63,206 nucleotides of DNA from Vulcanococcus limneticus LL (GCF_002252705.1 NZ_NQLA01000012.1:1-63206); one strand, 5' to 3'. Positions 8,291 to 19,738 are shown, counted from the first letter of the stretch. Notes: generated from the letters alone by a model not told the origin. Program-made: numbers and translations.

Positions 8291-11200
8291 TCAGGATCCC
8301 GGTCCCGCCGCGGCGATCCGCCAGAAGCCCAGCTGCCACGGCGCCAGCAGCGCCCGATCGCCCGCCGGGAGCGCGGAGGCGGGCAGGGGCTCACCCAGCC
8401 CATCGCAGCGCTCCAGCAGCCGCCAGCCCGGCGGCAGGGCCAACTGGTGGCGGCTGGGTCCCAGGTTCTGGACGCTGAGCTGCAACACCCCCGGCTGGGG
8501 ATCCGGCCGCAGGGCCAGGAGCTGCAGGTCGGCATGGCCCAGGTCGAGGGGCACACGCGCCGCGCCGAGAGAAGGGCCCTGACTCGGCGCGGCAGGCCGC
8601 AGCCAGAGGGGCTCGCGGAAGCGCACGGCCTGGCGGACCACCCCGGCCTGGCGCCAGCCACCCCGGCAGGGCATCAAGGCCAGGCGCAGGCGCTGCCAGC
8701 CGTTGTCGGCCGAGGGATCGGGCCAGGTGGGGCCGCGCAGCAGCGACACCCCCAGCCGCTGCGCCGTTCCCGACACCCCCTGGGGGCCATCCAGCAGCAC
8801 GGCCAGCCCGCCGCCCGCCGCCTGGGACGCCACCCAGCTGATCGCCGGCAGCTCCCAGCGGGTGCGCTCGCGGGCCGTGGCGGGCTCGGCCGGGCGCTCC
8901 AGCACCCCGCCGGAGCCATCGGCGGCGATGCGCACGGCCGGCTGGGCCAGGGGCAGCTCCAGCCGCAGCAGCTCGTGGCGCTGGCGCCAGTCGACAGACA
9001 GGGTGAGCTCCAGCCAGGGGGATCCCGCCCGCAGCTGCACATCCAGCCGCAGGGCGCTGCGGCCGCACTGGCCGCGCCACACCGCCCGGACGCAGAGGGG
9101 GCCCGCCTCCTCCAGCTGCGCTGGGCTGGTCCACTCCAGCGGCAGGGGGTGCTCGCGGAAGTCGGCGGCGATGTCCCAGGCATCCCAGAACTCGCCCTGG
9201 TCGCGCCAGCGCCGCCACTCCAGGGGCGCCGCCAGCTGGGGCAGGCCATCGGCTCCCCAGAGCTGCCGCACGCCGGCGGGCCCCAGCTCAACCACCACCA
9301 AACTGTTATCCAGCCGCCAGCCCTGGCCATCCGGCAGGGGCGCGATCCGCACGGGCGCGTTGATCTCAGGGCCAGGTTCGGCGGATGCCATCCCGGGCGA
9401 TCCTGCGGGCGCCCCCCCAGGCAGCAAGCGCTGCAGGGGCAGGGCATCCAGGCCCTGCGGTGCGGGCAGCTGCACCCAGCTGCCCCCCCCCGAGGCCAGC
9501 TGGACGGGCAGCTCCTGATGGCCAAGCCACCAGCGACCGCGGGGCAGCCGCAGGCACAGGGGCTCGCGGGGGTGGGGCTGGAACTGCACCAGCCACCAGG
9601 GCTGGGTCCCCGCTGCAGCGGGGTTTGGGCGGCTGCCCAGCCAGGCGGCCAGGGCCCGATCCCGCTGCCGGCTGGCCTGGCGCCGGGCCTGGCGCCACTG
9701 GGGCTCAGCCTGTTCGAACACCTCCGGAATCGAGGTGCCGGGAAGGATGTCGTGGAACTGCTGGAACAGCAGCGGCCGCCAGTCGACGGGGTCGTCGCCC
9801 CCTGCGACATCCGGGCCGTGGGGCTCCGCACCCCTGGCGGCCCCAGTCCGGTCCTCCACCCAGAGCAGCGCCCGGGCCACCTCGGCCTCCCGCAGCAGCC
9901 GCTCCAGGCTGCGGTTGTGGCGCTTCTGGTCGGGCCGGCTGGTGGAGCAGCCGCGGTGCAGCTCCAGGTAGAGCTCATCGCGCCACACGGGCAGCTGGGG
10001 CTCCAGCGGCTCCAGCGGCTCCAGGTAGCTGCGCAGGCTGCCGTGGCGCTGGGGGCCGGCCAGGGGCTGCTGCTGCCAGAGCTCCAGCTGCTCGAGCATC
10101 TCGGCGGTGGGGCCCCCGCCGTGGTCGCCCACCCCCGGCAGCCACAGGGCCTGCTCCACACCGCTGCCACGGCGCCACTGCTGCCGGTAGGACTCCATCG
10201 CCACCGGGTCGCCACCGGTGCCGATCGGCGCCGTCATCAGGGCCAGCAGCTCGCTGCCGCAGCGGCTGCGCCAGCGGAACAGCCGGTGCGGGAAGGGGTT
10301 GGTGGCGTTCCAGGCCAGTTTGTGGGTGCAGAACCAACGCACCCCGGTGGCCCGGGCCACGGCCGGCAGGCCCGCGCCGAAGCCGAAGCTGTCGGGCAGC
10401 CAGCAGAGCTCATGGCGCCACTCCGGGAAACGGGAGCGGCTGTAGTGCTGGCCCTCCTGGAACTGGCGCAACAGCGAGGCGGTGGCAACCAGCACGCAGT
10501 CGGTCTCGACCCAGGGCCCGTTGATCGGCTCCCAGCGGCCCTGCTGCATGGCGCGGCGGATCGCGGCGAACAGCGCCGGGCGGTGCTGCTCGATCCAGGC
10601 GTAGAGCGCCGGGGTGGAGTGGGCGAAGTGAAGCTGGGGATGGCGCTCCATCAGCGCCAGGGCCGAGGCAAAGGTGCGCTCCGCCGCCCGCCAGGTGTCG
10701 GCCACGGGCCAGAGCCAGGCCAGATCGAGGTGGGCGTGGCCCAACACGTGGAAGTCGGGGCCGGGCGCAGGCGGGGGAGCTACTGCTTCTGCGCTCTGGC
10801 GCAGCCTGGCCAGGGGACCGGAAGCCAAAGCCCGGGCCAGCTGGGCCGCGGGGGGGGGGTCGGCCGGATCCCAGGGGCCCAGGGCCGCAGCCAGCTCCGC
10901 CGGCTGGCGCAGGGCCACCAGCTCGAGGGCCGTGCCCAGGAGCACCCCTTCGGGGTCGGCGGGATCGGTGGGTTCAAGCTCCAGGCGGCTCTCGATCAGG
11001 GCCCCGTCGTCGTGGCGGGGGCTGCGCAACTCCAGCTCCAGCTCCAGAGGCCGGCCCTGCCACCAACGGGCCGGCAGCAGCCAGCGACAGGCCGTGTCAA
11101 ACAGGTCGCCCTCGTGCACCACGGCGCCATCGACCCGCAGCACCACCGCATCCGCCCACCAGGACAGCACCAGCCGGGCCTGCACCCCCGCTCGCGAGCG

Positions 11201-11440
11201 CCAGGCCTCTGGGCAGCGCAGGGTGAGCCGCAGGCGTCGCCAGCGGCCGCCGCGGGGCCAGATCAGCAGCCCCCGCGCCTGCCAGTCGGGCCGATGGCGG
11301 CCCCCCCAGGGATCGGAAAGGGCCGCCTCCCAGCCGCCCGCGGCGCCCGGGGACAGCCAGAGGGGGCGCAGATCCAGGCTGGAGCGTGACTGAAACGTTT
11401 CAATCCAGGGGCGAACCACCGCCTCCAGGCCCTCCGGCAT
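8291..11440 (-). CDS. GH38 alpha-mannosidase
   Basis: A 1049-residue glycoside hydrolase family 38 enzyme that removes alpha-linked mannose. Zinc-ligand motif HAHLDLAW lies at about residues 234-241, and the catalytic nucleophile is the Asp in [10 protein letters not shown] near residue 350. Further family segments are [14 protein letters not shown] and [15 protein letters not shown], and the C-terminal half has beta-sandwich character. No signal peptide is visible, so it is probably cytoplasmic. It may turn over mannosyl-glycans or a mannose-containing compatible solute; the substrate is unknown. It sits between psbN and psbI, genes that are usually close neighbours in related genomes. A long antisense frame across it is an artefact of high GC. 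Confidence 0.92.
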   Translation of the reverse strand: MPEGLEAVVRPWIETFQSRSSLDLRPLWLSPGAAGGWEAALSDPWGGRHRPDWQARGLLIWPRGGRWRRLRLTLRCPEAWRSRAGVQARLVLSWWADAVVLRVDGAVVHEGDLFDTACRWLLPARWWQGRPLELELELRSPRHDDGALIESRLELEPTDPADPEGVLLGTALELVALRQPAELAAALGPWDPADPPPAAQLARALASGPLARLRQSAEAVAPPPAPGPDFHVLGHAHLDLAWLWPVADTWRAAERTFASALALMERHPQLHFAHSTPALYAWIEQHRPALFAAIRRAMQQGRWEPINGPWVETDCVLVATASLLRQFQEGQHYSRSRFPEWRHELCWLPDSFGFGAGLPAVARATGVRWFCTHKLAWNATNPFPHRLFRWRSRCGSELLALMTAPIGTGGDPVAMESYRQQWRRGSGVEQALWLPGVGDHGGGPTAEMLEQLELWQQQPLAGPQRHGSLRSYLEPLEPLEPQLPVWRDELYLELHRGCSTSRPDQKRHNRSLERLLREAEVARALLWVEDRTGAARGAEPHGPDVAGGDDPVDWRPLLFQQFHDILPGTSIPEVFEQAEPQWRQARRQASRQRDRALAAWLGSRPNPAAAGTQPWWLVQFQPHPREPLCLRLPRGRWWLGHQELPVQLASGGGSWVQLPAPQGLDALPLQRLLPGGAPAGSPGMASAEPGPEINAPVRIAPLPDGQGWRLDNSLVVVELGPAGVRQLWGADGLPQLAAPLEWRRWRDQGEFWDAWDIAADFREHPLPLEWTSPAQLEEAGPLCVRAVWRGQCGRSALRLDVQLRAGSPWLELTLSVDWRQRHELLRLELPLAQPAVRIAADGSGGVLERPAEPATARERTRWELPAISWVASQAAGGGLAVLLDGPQGVSGTAQRLGVSLLRGPTWPDPSADNGWQRLRLALMPCRGGWRQAGVVRQAVRFREPLWLRPAAPSQGPSLGAARVPLDLGHADLQLLALRPDPQPGVLQLSVQNLGPSRHQLALPPGWRLLERCDGLGEPLPASALPAGDRALLAPWQLGFWRIAAAGPGS

Positions 11441-11508
11441 CGATCAGCGCCATCTGTGCCCCATAGGATGATGCCGCTGCCGCAGGGTCGCTTCGGGCCC
11501 ACCTGGCG

Positions 11509-11556
11509 CCTGTCATTGCCTGTCACCCAGGCTTGTCATCCCTGCCTGTCACCCGC
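11509..11556 (+). repeat. four short YTGTCAY repeats upstream of psbI
   Basis: The heptamer YTGTCAY recurs at about 11509, 11519, 11532 and 11544 (CCTGTCAT, CCTGTCAC, CTTGTCAT, CCTGTCAC), 10-13 bp apart, ending about 16 bp before the psbI start codon. Spacing near one helical turn could mean a protein-binding array or a structured leader; function unknown. Confidence 0.5.
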
Positions 11557-11566
11557 CGGACGGACC

Positions 11567-11686
11567 ATGCTCGCCCTCAAGATCTCGGTTTACTCGGTCG
11601 TTTTCTTCTTCATCGGGATCTTCGTGTTCGGCTTCCTGGCCAGCGATCCCAGCCGCACCCCCAGCCGCAAGGACCTGGAGGACTGA
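11567..11686 (+). CDS. psbI: photosystem II reaction-centre protein PsbI
   Basis: A 39-residue thylakoid membrane protein next to D1 in photosystem II. It shows the family sequence [21 protein letters not shown] (one helix) and the tail [14 protein letters not shown]. The ATG follows a run of YTGTCAY repeats. It is divergent from the GH38 gene and 120 bp upstream of the DUF3769 gene. Confidence 0.97.
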   Translation: MLALKISVYSVVFFFIGIFVFGFLASDPSRTPSRKDLED

Positions 11687-11806
11687 GGCGCCCCCGCCGC
11701 GAGGCGCGCAACGCAGGCAGTTCTCCGGAGGCCTGAGGAACCGGCCCCAGCACCCCTGCCCTGACCATCCAGACGTGGCAAGATCACTGCCGCTTGCGGT
11801 GCCTCA

Positions 11807-14800
11807 GTGCCCTCCCCTCAACGTGTCAGCCGTGTGATCGCGGCGTTGGGGGTCACGAGCCTGATCGGCCTGGCCCCGGCCAGAGCCTCCGAAGAGTCGA
11901 CGGACACCGGGCCCAAACCAGCCGCTGGCGACGTGCGCCCAGGGGACGGGAGCACGCTTCAGGCCGCCGCAGAGTCCGGCCAGCCCCAGATCCAGGCCCC
12001 GTCCGGAGCTGAAGCCCCGACCCCAACCCCGGATCCAGCCCTGGCTGCGGGATCCGAACCGTCCAGTGCTGGGGCAGCTGCGCCCCCGGCCCCGGCCCCC
12101 CGACTGATCCCGGCCACCCCAGCCCAGAAGCCGCCCCTGGAGCTCCAGGTTCGTGCCGATCAGCAGGGCTACGACCTGCTGCAGAACCGCTTTGTCGCCA
12201 CCGGCTCGGTGCAGGCCCTGCTCTCCGGCGGTCGCCTGCTCGCCGATCGACTCGAGTACGACCCCACCACCCGTACCGTCTATGCCAGCGGCAGTGTCCG
12301 CTTCCAACGGGGCAACCAATACCTCCAGGCCAGCCGGCTGCGCTACAACCTGATCCAGTCGTCGGGGGAGCTGGAGGAGGTCTACGGGGTCCTGGACCTC
12401 GACACCACCAGCTTCGATCTCAACCCGGAGCAGCCGCCCTCGGCGGCCCTGCTGCCCCTCAGCTACTGGGAGCGGCCCCTGCTTGCGGAGAGAAGCACCT
12501 TTGAGGTGGCGCCTGAGCCAGGCACCCCCGCGCAGACGGCGTTGCTGGCCTCGCTCGAGGCCAATCCCCTGGGAGCACCGGCGGCGGAGCCGGGCGCACC
12601 CTCCCCCTTCACCTCCGGCGTGGGGAGCGGGCTGGAGCCCGGTGCCATCGGAGCCCTTGACGGGGCCGGTGTGCCCCAGGCCCTCCCCAGCGACCGCTGG
12701 CGCATGCCGCCGATCGCGCTCTCGCCGGCGGCCCAGACCATGGCCTGCCCGCCACCCCTGCCGCCGATCCCCAACTGGCACCCCTACCCCTGGGCCGCCA
12801 CCGTGTGGGCCGGCCAGATGATCGATACCAACTTCGGCGACACCTTCCGCTTCAAGGGCCGGATGCGCCCCGAGTACCTGGTGGGCGTGGGCCTGAACCG
12901 CCGGCTGGTTCAGGCCGGCCCCCTGGCCCTGGAGTTCGACACCACCTTCATGGGCCACCGCGCCGCCAGGCAGGCCGGCGGGGAGTTCAACCAGGCCGTG
13001 CCCTTTGCCGATACCCCCGCCCAGAGCTTCGGGGAGATCACCGCGGGCTTCGGCGTGCGGGCCTGGCTGCAGCCGTGGCTGAGCGTCGGCTTCGTGGAGG
13101 GGGTGAGCCTCAACACGTCCGTGAGCAACTACGAGAAAACCTTCCGGGAGAAGTACACCCAGTTCCTCAACTACCTCGGCTTCGAGGTCGAGGCGCTGGT
13201 GGCTCCCGAGTGGTCGCTGGTGGGGCGCATCCACCACCGCTCAGGGGCCTACGGCACCTACAGCGGCGTCAGTGAAGGCAGCAACGCCTACCTGCTGGGC
13301 CTGCGCTACCGCTTCGGCAGCGCACCCGACCCGCGGCCCAAGGTGGCCATGGCGCCGCCGCTGGGCTGCCCGGATCCGGGCCGGCCGCTGCGCCAGCGGG
13401 TGAAGCCGCTGGAGGAGCGGCTCAATGCCGTGGCCATGGGCAAGCCGGGCCAGGGCAGCGGTGAAGCCAGCAGCCAGAAGGGCACGGCGCCCGGCTCGCC
13501 CTCCGGCAGCACGGGAGCCGCAGGCGCAGCCTCAGGCACCGCCAAGCTCAGCCCGCGTCAGCAGGAGGCCCTGCGCCGCCAGGCCATCGTCGCCACGGTG
13601 GACCAGCGCGTCAGCAACCTGCAGTTCCAGCAGAGCTTCTCGGCCGAGCGCCGCCGCGTCACCGGCTCCAACAGGGATTTCGATCAGCCCGCCGAGGTCA
13701 ACGTCTACGGCGCCGTACGGCCAGCGCAGCTCCAGACCCTCAAGACCAGCAGCAACAAGAAGCTGGTGACCGGCACCATCAGCCGCTGGCGCTTCCAGGC
13801 CAACACGATCACGATCACGCCGGACGGCTGGACCACGGACCGCGCTGCCCTCACCAATGACCCCTACACCCCGGCCCAGGCCTGGGTGGATGCCGAGGGG
13901 GTCGTGGCCCGCATCGAGCCGAACGGCGACACGGTGGTGGAGGCCAAGCGCAACCAGTTGATCCTGGAGGATCGGCTGCCGATTCCTCTGCAGCGCAACC
14001 AACGCTTCCAGAAGGAGCGGCAGGTGGAAAACCGCTGGGTGCTCGGCAGCGACGGCGAGGACCGGGACGGCTTCTACCTCGGCTACGACCTCAAACCCAT
14101 CAAGCTCGGGGAGAAGGGCACCCTCGCGCTGCAGCCCCAGTTCATGGTGCGGCGCGCTTTGGATGGCACCACCGACAGCTATCCCCTTCCCGGAGAGTCG
14201 GTGGGATCCGCATCCAGCTCCCAGCCCGCCCGCATCGGCGATCTCTTCGGCCTGCTGGCCAAGCTTGATGCCACCGTGCTGGGGCTGGATGCCTCCGCCA
14301 CCCTCGACATCTCCACCTTCGATCCCAGCAACTTCGCCAACGGCATGCGCAGCTGGGGCGAACTGAAGCGCCCCCTGCGTCTGCCCCTGGTGGGGAATAC
14401 CACCGCCCGTATCTTCGGCGCCTACCGCTTCCGCAGCTGGAACGGCACCCTCGGCGAGCAGGACGTCTACTCCGCCTACGGGGTGTCGTTGGAGCAGCAG
14501 GGTGACCTACCTAACTGGGGACGACTGAGCAGCAACTACTACTGGCGGGCCGGCGTGGGCAACTTCCAGGGGGATGAGTTCCAGACCACGAATCTGGCCA
14601 GCCTCTGGCGCGGCAGTATCTACGGCTCCCTCAACGCCTCCCTGCCGCTCTGGACCGGTAAGCCGCTGCCGCCCGGCCCCGAGGCGGCGAACCGCTATTC
14701 GGCGGTGCCGGTGGTTCCGGGGCTGAGGCTCAACATCAACACCACGGCAACCCTTGCCTACTACGGCGACGGCACCAACCAGAACACCCTGAGCCTCTCG

Positions 14801-15223
14801 GGCGGCCCCACCCTCACCCTTGGCCATTTCAGCAAGCCGTTCCTGGATTACACCCAGTTCACGATCACCGGCGGCGGCACCCTGCGCCAGGGGGTCAGCC
14901 CCCTCAGCTTCGATCGGGCCGTGGACCTCGGCACGCTGGGGATCGGCCTCACCCAGCAGCTGGTGGGGCCGCTGGTGTTCAGCGGCGGCATCGGCCTGAA
15001 CGTGGATCCGAACTCGCCCGACTACGGCAAGAGCACGGGCTCCTACGTGGAACTGCGCTGGCAGCGACGGGCCTACGAGCTGAGCGTGTACTACAGCCCC
15101 TACGAACAGCTGGGCGGCGTGCGGGTCAAGCTGAACGACTTCAACTTCAACGGCACCGGCGTGCCCTTCGTGCCCTATGACCCGGGGGCCGTGGACGCGA
15201 TGATGCGCCGGCGCGGCTTCTAG
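11807..15223 (+). CDS. DUF3769 outer-membrane protein, LptD/OstA-like
   Basis: A 1138-residue exported protein. The N-terminus is a signal peptide (cleavage near ARA-SE), then a long Pro/Ala/Gly linker. An OstA-like segment near residues 140-200 (LLADRLEYDPTTRTVYASG, FQRGNQYLQASRLRYN) follows. The rest is rich in alternating beta strands ending with a terminal aromatic region (LNDFNFNGTGVPFVPYDPG, ending RRRGF). This is the cyanobacterial DUF3769 family, often described as LPS-assembly or organic-solvent-tolerance like, so a role in moving lipid or LPS to the outer membrane is a family-based inference. A second low-complexity insert lies near residues 545-580. The start is GTG. Confidence 0.85.
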   Translation: MPSPQRVSRVIAALGVTSLIGLAPARASEESTDTGPKPAAGDVRPGDGSTLQAAAESGQPQIQAPSGAEAPTPTPDPALAAGSEPSSAGAAAPPAPAPRLIPATPAQKPPLELQVRADQQGYDLLQNRFVATGSVQALLSGGRLLADRLEYDPTTRTVYASGSVRFQRGNQYLQASRLRYNLIQSSGELEEVYGVLDLDTTSFDLNPEQPPSAALLPLSYWERPLLAERSTFEVAPEPGTPAQTALLASLEANPLGAPAAEPGAPSPFTSGVGSGLEPGAIGALDGAGVPQALPSDRWRMPPIALSPAAQTMACPPPLPPIPNWHPYPWAATVWAGQMIDTNFGDTFRFKGRMRPEYLVGVGLNRRLVQAGPLALEFDTTFMGHRAARQAGGEFNQAVPFADTPAQSFGEITAGFGVRAWLQPWLSVGFVEGVSLNTSVSNYEKTFREKYTQFLNYLGFEVEALVAPEWSLVGRIHHRSGAYGTYSGVSEGSNAYLLGLRYRFGSAPDPRPKVAMAPPLGCPDPGRPLRQRVKPLEERLNAVAMGKPGQGSGEASSQKGTAPGSPSGSTGAAGAASGTAKLSPRQQEALRRQAIVATVDQRVSNLQFQQSFSAERRRVTGSNRDFDQPAEVNVYGAVRPAQLQTLKTSSNKKLVTGTISRWRFQANTITITPDGWTTDRAALTNDPYTPAQAWVDAEGVVARIEPNGDTVVEAKRNQLILEDRLPIPLQRNQRFQKERQVENRWVLGSDGEDRDGFYLGYDLKPIKLGEKGTLALQPQFMVRRALDGTTDSYPLPGESVGSASSSQPARIGDLFGLLAKLDATVLGLDASATLDISTFDPSNFANGMRSWGELKRPLRLPLVGNTTARIFGAYRFRSWNGTLGEQDVYSAYGVSLEQQGDLPNWGRLSSNYYWRAGVGNFQGDEFQTTNLASLWRGSIYGSLNASLPLWTGKPLPPGPEAANRYSAVPVVPGLRLNINTTATLAYYGDGTNQNTLSLSGGPTLTLGHFSKPFLDYTQFTITGGGTLRQGVSPLSFDRAVDLGTLGIGLTQQLVGPLVFSGGIGLNVDPNSPDYGKSTGSYVELRWQRRAYELSVYYSPYEQLGGVRVKLNDFNFNGTGVPFVPYDPGAVDAMMRRRGF

Positions 15224-15233
15224 GGCCCCAGGC

Positions 15234-15860
15234 TCAGGCGGCGAAGGTCGCCAGATAGGGCAGCCGGGCGACGGTCGCCTCCAGGGCGGTGCCGTTAGCG
15301 AGCAGCTGGCTGGTGGCATCCCACTGGCCCGTGCTCAGCATCTGGCGGGGGCCGGCGGCCAGGTCCAGGGCCCAGCTCTGGTCGGCGCCGCTCAGGGACT
15401 GGGCAGCCACGTCCAGAGTGAAGGCAGCAGCCGGGTCGGCAGCGGCCGCCGCCTGGATGGCGAGCATCCCCTCATGGCTGGCGGTGAGGCAGGGGATGCC
15501 GAGGGCCAGGCAGTTGCCGTAGAAGATCTCGGCGAAGCTCTCGCCCACCACGGCGCGGATGCCCCAGCGCATCAGGGCCTGGGGCGCGTGCTCGCGGCTG
15601 GAGCCGCAGCCGAAGTTGCGGTTCACCAGCAGGATCGAGGCACCCTGGTGCTCAGGCCGGTCGAAGGGGTGGGGGCCAGCGGGGGCCTGGGCCAGCTCGG
15701 CGCGGTCATCGGCAAAGGCCGCCGGACCCAGGGCCTCGAAGGTGACGCACTTGAGAAAGCGGGCCGGGATGATCCGATCGGTGTCGATGTCGTCGCCGCG
15801 CACCACCACGGCGGTGCCGGTCACGGCGGTGATCGGTCCGAAGGGGAAGGGGGTGGCCAT
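15234..15860 (-). CDS. leuD: 3-isopropylmalate dehydratase small subunit
   Basis: A 208-residue swivelling-domain subunit of isopropylmalate isomerase in leucine synthesis. Motifs are DDIDTDRIIPARFLK and NFGCGSSREHAPQAL, both substrate-binding loops of the aconitase superfamily. It lies 47 bp downstream of leuC on the same strand and forms the heterodimer with it. The ATG at 15860 gives the standard family length. Confidence 0.96.
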   Translation of the reverse strand: MATPFPFGPITAVTGTAVVVRGDDIDTDRIIPARFLKCVTFEALGPAAFADDRAELAQAPAGPHPFDRPEHQGASILLVNRNFGCGSSREHAPQALMRWGIRAVVGESFAEIFYGNCLALGIPCLTASHEGMLAIQAAAAADPAAAFTLDVAAQSLSGADQSWALDLAAGPRQMLSTGQWDATSQLLANGTALEATVARLPYLATFAA

Positions 15861-15907
15861 GGGCACAGCGGCGACGGGATCGGGCGGGGTGATCAAGAGA
15901 AGGCGAC

Positions 15908-17317
15908 TCAGGCAGCGAGCAGCTGGCGCACGTCGGTGACCTTGCCGGCGATGGCGGCGGCGGCCACCATCGCGGGGCTCATCAGCAGGGTGCGACCCGT
16001 GGCCGAACCCTGGCGGCCCTTGAAGTTGCGGTTGCTGGAGCTGGCGCTGATCTGGCGGCCCTCCAGGCGGTCGGGGTTCATGGCCAGGCACATCGAGCAA
16101 CCGGGCTCGCGCCACTCGAAACCGGCGGCAGTGAAGACCTGATCCAGGCCCTCGGCCTCAGCCGCCGCGGCCACCTGCTCGGAGCCGGGCACCACGAAGG
16201 CCTTGATGCCGGGGGCCACGTGGCGGCCCTTGGCCACGGCAGCGGCGGCCTGCAGATCGCTGAGGCGACCGTTGGTGCAGCTGCCGATGAAGCACACATC
16301 CACCGGCGTGCCGGCGATCGGGGCCCCGGGCTGCAGGTCCATGTAGCGGTAGGCCTCCTCGGCCAGGGGCCGCTCGTCGGATTCGGTCTGCTCCAGGGTG
16401 GGCACGGTTTCATCCACACCGATGCCCTGGCCGGGGGTGATGCCCCAGGTGATGGTGGGGGCGATGGCGCTGGCGTCGAAGCGCACCTCGTCATCGAACA
16501 CAGCGTCCGGGCCACTGGCCAGGCTGCTCCACCAGGCCACGGCCCGCTCCCAGGCCTCGCCGCTGGGGGCATAGGGCCGGCCCTGCAGATAGTCGAACGT
16601 GACCTGATCGGGGTTCACGTAGCCGCAGCGGGCGCCGCCCTCGATCGCCATGTTGCAGAGGGTCATGCGCTCCTCCATCGAGAGCCCTTCGATCGCCGGG
16701 CCGGCGAACTCGTAGGCGTAGCCCACACCGCCCTTCACGCCGAGGGTGCGGATCACGTGCAACACCAGATCCTTGGCGTAGACGCCCGGCTGCAGCTGGC
16801 CATCCACCCAGATGCGGCGCACCTTGAGCTTGCCCATCGAGAGGCTCTGGCTGGCCAACACGTCGCGCACCTGGCTGGTGCCGATGCCGAAGGCGATGGC
16901 GCCGAAGGCTCCGTGGGTGGATGTGTGGGAGTCGCCGCAGGCCACGGTCATGCCGGGCTGGGTGAGGCCGAGTTCGGGGGCGATCACGTGCACGATCCCC
17001 TGGCGGCCGCTGCCAAGGCCGTGCAGAGTGATGTTGTGCGCCGCGCAGTTGGCCTCCAGGGTGGCCAGCATCTCCTCGGCCAGCGGGTCAGCGAAGGGGC
17101 GCGCCTGGCTCGTGGTCGGCACGATGTGATCCACCGTGGCCACGGTGCGCTCGGGATGGCGCACGCCCAGGCCCAGGTCCTTCAGGGCGGCGAACGCCTG
17201 GGGGCTGGTCACCTCGTGGATCAGGTGCAGGCCGATGAACAGCTGGGTGGATCCCCCTGGCAGCTCAGCAACCTGGTGCAACGCCCAGACCTTGTCGTAG
17301 AGGGTGCCGGCGCTCAC
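15908..17317 (-). CDS. leuC: 3-isopropylmalate dehydratase large subunit
   Basis: A 469-residue iron-sulfur subunit of isopropylmalate isomerase, converting 2- to 3-isopropylmalate. Cluster ligands are the Cys in FIGSCTNGR and the pair in [11 protein letters not shown]. Other signatures are [32 protein letters not shown] and the [12 protein letters not shown] end. GTG start, 29 bp downstream of cinA, followed by leuD. Confidence 0.97.
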   Translation of the reverse strand: MSAGTLYDKVWALHQVAELPGGSTQLFIGLHLIHEVTSPQAFAALKDLGLGVRHPERTVATVDHIVPTTSQARPFADPLAEEMLATLEANCAAHNITLHGLGSGRQGIVHVIAPELGLTQPGMTVACGDSHTSTHGAFGAIAFGIGTSQVRDVLASQSLSMGKLKVRRIWVDGQLQPGVYAKDLVLHVIRTLGVKGGVGYAYEFAGPAIEGLSMEERMTLCNMAIEGGARCGYVNPDQVTFDYLQGRPYAPSGEAWERAVAWWSSLASGPDAVFDDEVRFDASAIAPTITWGITPGQGIGVDETVPTLEQTESDERPLAEEAYRYMDLQPGAPIAGTPVDVCFIGSCTNGRLSDLQAAAAVAKGRHVAPGIKAFVVPGSEQVAAAAEAEGLDQVFTAAGFEWREPGCSMCLAMNPDRLEGRQISASSSNRNFKGRQGSATGRTLLMSPAMVAAAAIAGKVTDVRQLLAA

Positions 17318-17346
17318 GGAAGACCCCGAAACTCGAATCGGCCAGC

Positions 17347-18648
17347 CTAGGGCTGCAAGCTCCGCCGCAGGCGATCGAGGGCCTCTCCGGCCGTGAGGGT
17401 CTGGATCCAGGCACGACCGCGGGACCCACCGAAGCGCACCCCCTCGCTGCTGCTGCCGGTCGGGCCGGCAACGGCAATGTGCACCAGCCCCACCGGCTTC
17501 TCCGCGCTGCCCCCACCCGGGCCGGCGATGCCGGTCACGGCGATCGCCCAGGTGGCGCCGGTGGCGCGGCGGGCCCCCTCCGCCATGGCGAGGGCCACCG
17601 GATCACTCACGGCGCCATGGGCCGCCAGCAGCCCAGCCGGCACTCCGAGCAGCTCCTGCTTCACGGCATTCGCGTAGGCGATCACGCCCCCCAGGAACAC
17701 GTCGGAGGCGCCGGGCACCGCCGCCAGGGCCGCACCGATGCCGCCGCCGCTGCAGCTCTCCGCCACCGCCAGGGTCTCGCCCCGCTCACGCAGGCGCTGC
17801 AGCACCACTGCGGCCAGGCTGTCGCCGTCGGCGCCGTAGCAGCTCGCCCCGGCCCGCTGGCGCAACTCCGCTTCCACCGGCGCCAGCAGGGCCTCGGCGG
17901 CGGCCGCGCTGCCGGCCCGGGCCGTGATCCGCAGGGTCACCTCCCCGGCGCCGGCATAGGGGGCCACGGTGGGGTTCTCCAGGGCCAGCAGATCGGCCAC
18001 CTGCTCGGCCAGGGTCGATTCGGCCACGCCCCAAAAGCGCAGGGTGCGGCTGGCGAACACCCCCGCCGCCAGGCCGGAGGCCCGCAGCCAGGGGGCCGCC
18101 GTGGCGGTCCACATCGCCCGCATCTCGCTGGGCACCCCGGGGAAGGTCATCAGCGTGAAGCCCGGCTGCACGGGGAAGTCCAGGGCAGCAGGATCCGGCG
18201 TCCAGATCAGCCCCGGGGCCGTGCCGGTGGGGTTGGGCAGCACCTGGGCCCCGACCGGCAGCAGGGCCTGGCGGCGAAGCGAAGGCGAAGGGGACCGGCC
18301 CCGCAGCGCCAGCTTGGCCTCGATGTCGGCCCACACCTCGGGCCGCTCCGTGAGGCGAGCGCCGAAGGCGGCGGCGATGGCCTCGGTGGTGAGGTCGTCG
18401 GGGGTGGGGCCCAGGCCGCCGGTGCTGATCAGCAGCCGACACCTACCCGCCGCCGCGCGCACGGCGGCGATCAGCCGCTCGCGGTTGTCGCCCACCACCT
18501 CCTGGCGGAAATGGGGCACCCCCAGGGCCGCCAGCTGCTCAGCCAGCCAGCGGGCATTGGTGTTGGTGATGCCGCCAAGCAGCAGCTCGGTGCCGACGCA
18601 GAGCAGCTCGGCGCCGCCGTCCGACGCCCCCAGGAGCTCAGCCGCCAT
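17347..18648 (-). CDS. cinA: CinA-like competence/damage-inducible protein
   Basis: A 433-residue two-domain protein. The N-terminal MoCF-like domain ([44 protein letters not shown]) corresponds to the nucleotide pyrophosphatase side. The C-terminal CinA domain ([44 protein letters not shown]) corresponds to NMN deamidase. It is probably an NAD-salvage or nucleotide-cleanup enzyme. The first 11 bp overlap the end of the upstream transferase gene, so expression is probably coupled. Confidence 0.93.
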   Translation of the reverse strand: MAAELLGASDGGAELLCVGTELLLGGITNTNARWLAEQLAALGVPHFRQEVVGDNRERLIAAVRAAAGRCRLLISTGGLGPTPDDLTTEAIAAAFGARLTERPEVWADIEAKLALRGRSPSPSLRRQALLPVGAQVLPNPTGTAPGLIWTPDPAALDFPVQPGFTLMTFPGVPSEMRAMWTATAAPWLRASGLAAGVFASRTLRFWGVAESTLAEQVADLLALENPTVAPYAGAGEVTLRITARAGSAAAAEALLAPVEAELRQRAGASCYGADGDSLAAVVLQRLRERGETLAVAESCSGGGIGAALAAVPGASDVFLGGVIAYANAVKQELLGVPAGLLAAHGAVSDPVALAMAEGARRATGATWAIAVTGIAGPGGGSAEKPVGLVHIAVAGPTGSSSEGVRFGGSRGRAWIQTLTAGEALDRLRRSLQP

Positions 18649-19738
18649 CGCCGGCCTGCTGCTCGCGGTTGAGGCTGCGGCGGCAGCCGATCACCACCCC
18701 GATCAGCACGGCGGTGGCCAGGGCCAGCCACAGGAAGCGGTTCTCGGCGTTGGCGAGCACCAGGGCCAGGGCCGCCAGCCACTGGGTGAAGGCGTAGATC
18801 AGCACCACCGTGCGGCGGTGGCTGAAGCCGGCCCGCAGCAGCCGGTGGTGCAGGTGGCGCCGGTCTGGGTAGAAGGGCGAGTGGCCGGCGCTGACGCGGC
18901 CCATGATCACCGCCGACATGTCGGCCAGCGGCAGCGAGAGGATCAGCAGCGGCAACAGCAGGCTGACGCTGGTGATCCCCTTGGCCGGGCCCACGATGCT
19001 GATCGCCGCCAGGGCAAAGCCGAGGAAGTAGGAGCCGCCATCGCCCATGAAGATGCGGGCGGGGTTGAAGTTGTGGCGCAGGAAGCCGAGGCAGGCGCCG
19101 GCCAGGGCGGCGGCCAGCAGGCCGGCGGCGGGCTGGTCGAGGCTGTAGCTCACCGAGAGGAGCCCCACGGCGGCGATGCCGCTCACGCCGGCGGCGAGGC
19201 CGTCGAGACCGTCGAGCCAGTTGATGGCATTGGTGATGCCCACCAGCCAGATCACCGTGGCGAGCAGGCTGAGGCCGGCGGGCAGGACCAGCAGCGGCTC
19301 GGCCTGGCCAAGGCCTGCAAAGGGCAGCTCAATGCTGCCGATCCGCACCCCCTGGCTCCACACGGCGATGGCCACCGCCACCTGGCCGGCCAGGCGCGGC
19401 AGGGGCGGCAGGGCGAACAGATCGTCGGAGAGGCCGATCGCGAAGTAGCAGAGCGCTCCGGCCAGGGTGGTCCAGATCAGCCGGTCCTTCTCGGGCGGCA
19501 GCGAGCCGAAGCCATCCAGCCCCCAGATCAGCCCCAGGGCCAGGGCGAAACCAGCCACGATGCCAATGCCGCCCAGCCGCACCATGGGGGTGGTGTGCTG
19601 CTTGCGGGGATCGGGAGCATCGGTGAGGCCCCAGCGCAGCCCGAGCCGGCGCACCAGCGGCACCACCAGCGCCGTCACCAGGGCCGCCGCCGCCAGGGTC
19701 ACCAGGGCCGCGACGTCCGGTCTGGTGGAGAGCGTCAC
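18638..19738 (-). CDS. MraY/WecA-family undecaprenyl-phosphate GlcNAc-1-phosphate transferase
   Basis: A 366-residue integral membrane enzyme with about ten hydrophobic segments. Family motifs include [21 protein letters not shown], the catalytic [32 protein letters not shown] and the cytoplasmic RRHLHHRLL loop. It should transfer a sugar-1-phosphate (probably GlcNAc) from UDP-sugar to undecaprenyl phosphate, starting O-antigen or other surface glycan synthesis. WecA rather than MraY is favoured by the HLHHRL motif and by the absence of peptidoglycan genes nearby. GTG start, downstream of glyA. Confidence 0.9.
   Translation of the reverse strand: MTLSTRPDVAALVTLAAAALVTALVVPLVRRLGLRWGLTDAPDPRKQHTTPMVRLGGIGIVAGFALALGLIWGLDGFGSLPPEKDRLIWTTLAGALCYFAIGLSDDLFALPPLPRLAGQVAVAIAVWSQGVRIGSIELPFAGLGQAEPLLVLPAGLSLLATVIWLVGITNAINWLDGLDGLAAGVSGIAAVGLLSVSYSLDQPAAGLLAAALAGACLGFLRHNFNPARIFMGDGGSYFLGFALAAISIVGPAKGITSVSLLLPLLILSLPLADMSAVIMGRVSAGHSPFYPDRRHLHHRLLRAGFSHRRTVVLIYAFTQWLAALALVLANAENRFLWLALATAVLIGVVIGCRRSLNREQQAGDGG

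Noticed and set aside
8447-11389. 980-codon open frame on the plus strand
   Set aside because: It lies antisense to the GH38 gene, has a His/Gln/Gly-rich translation typical of reverse-complement frames in GC-rich genes, and contains no domain.
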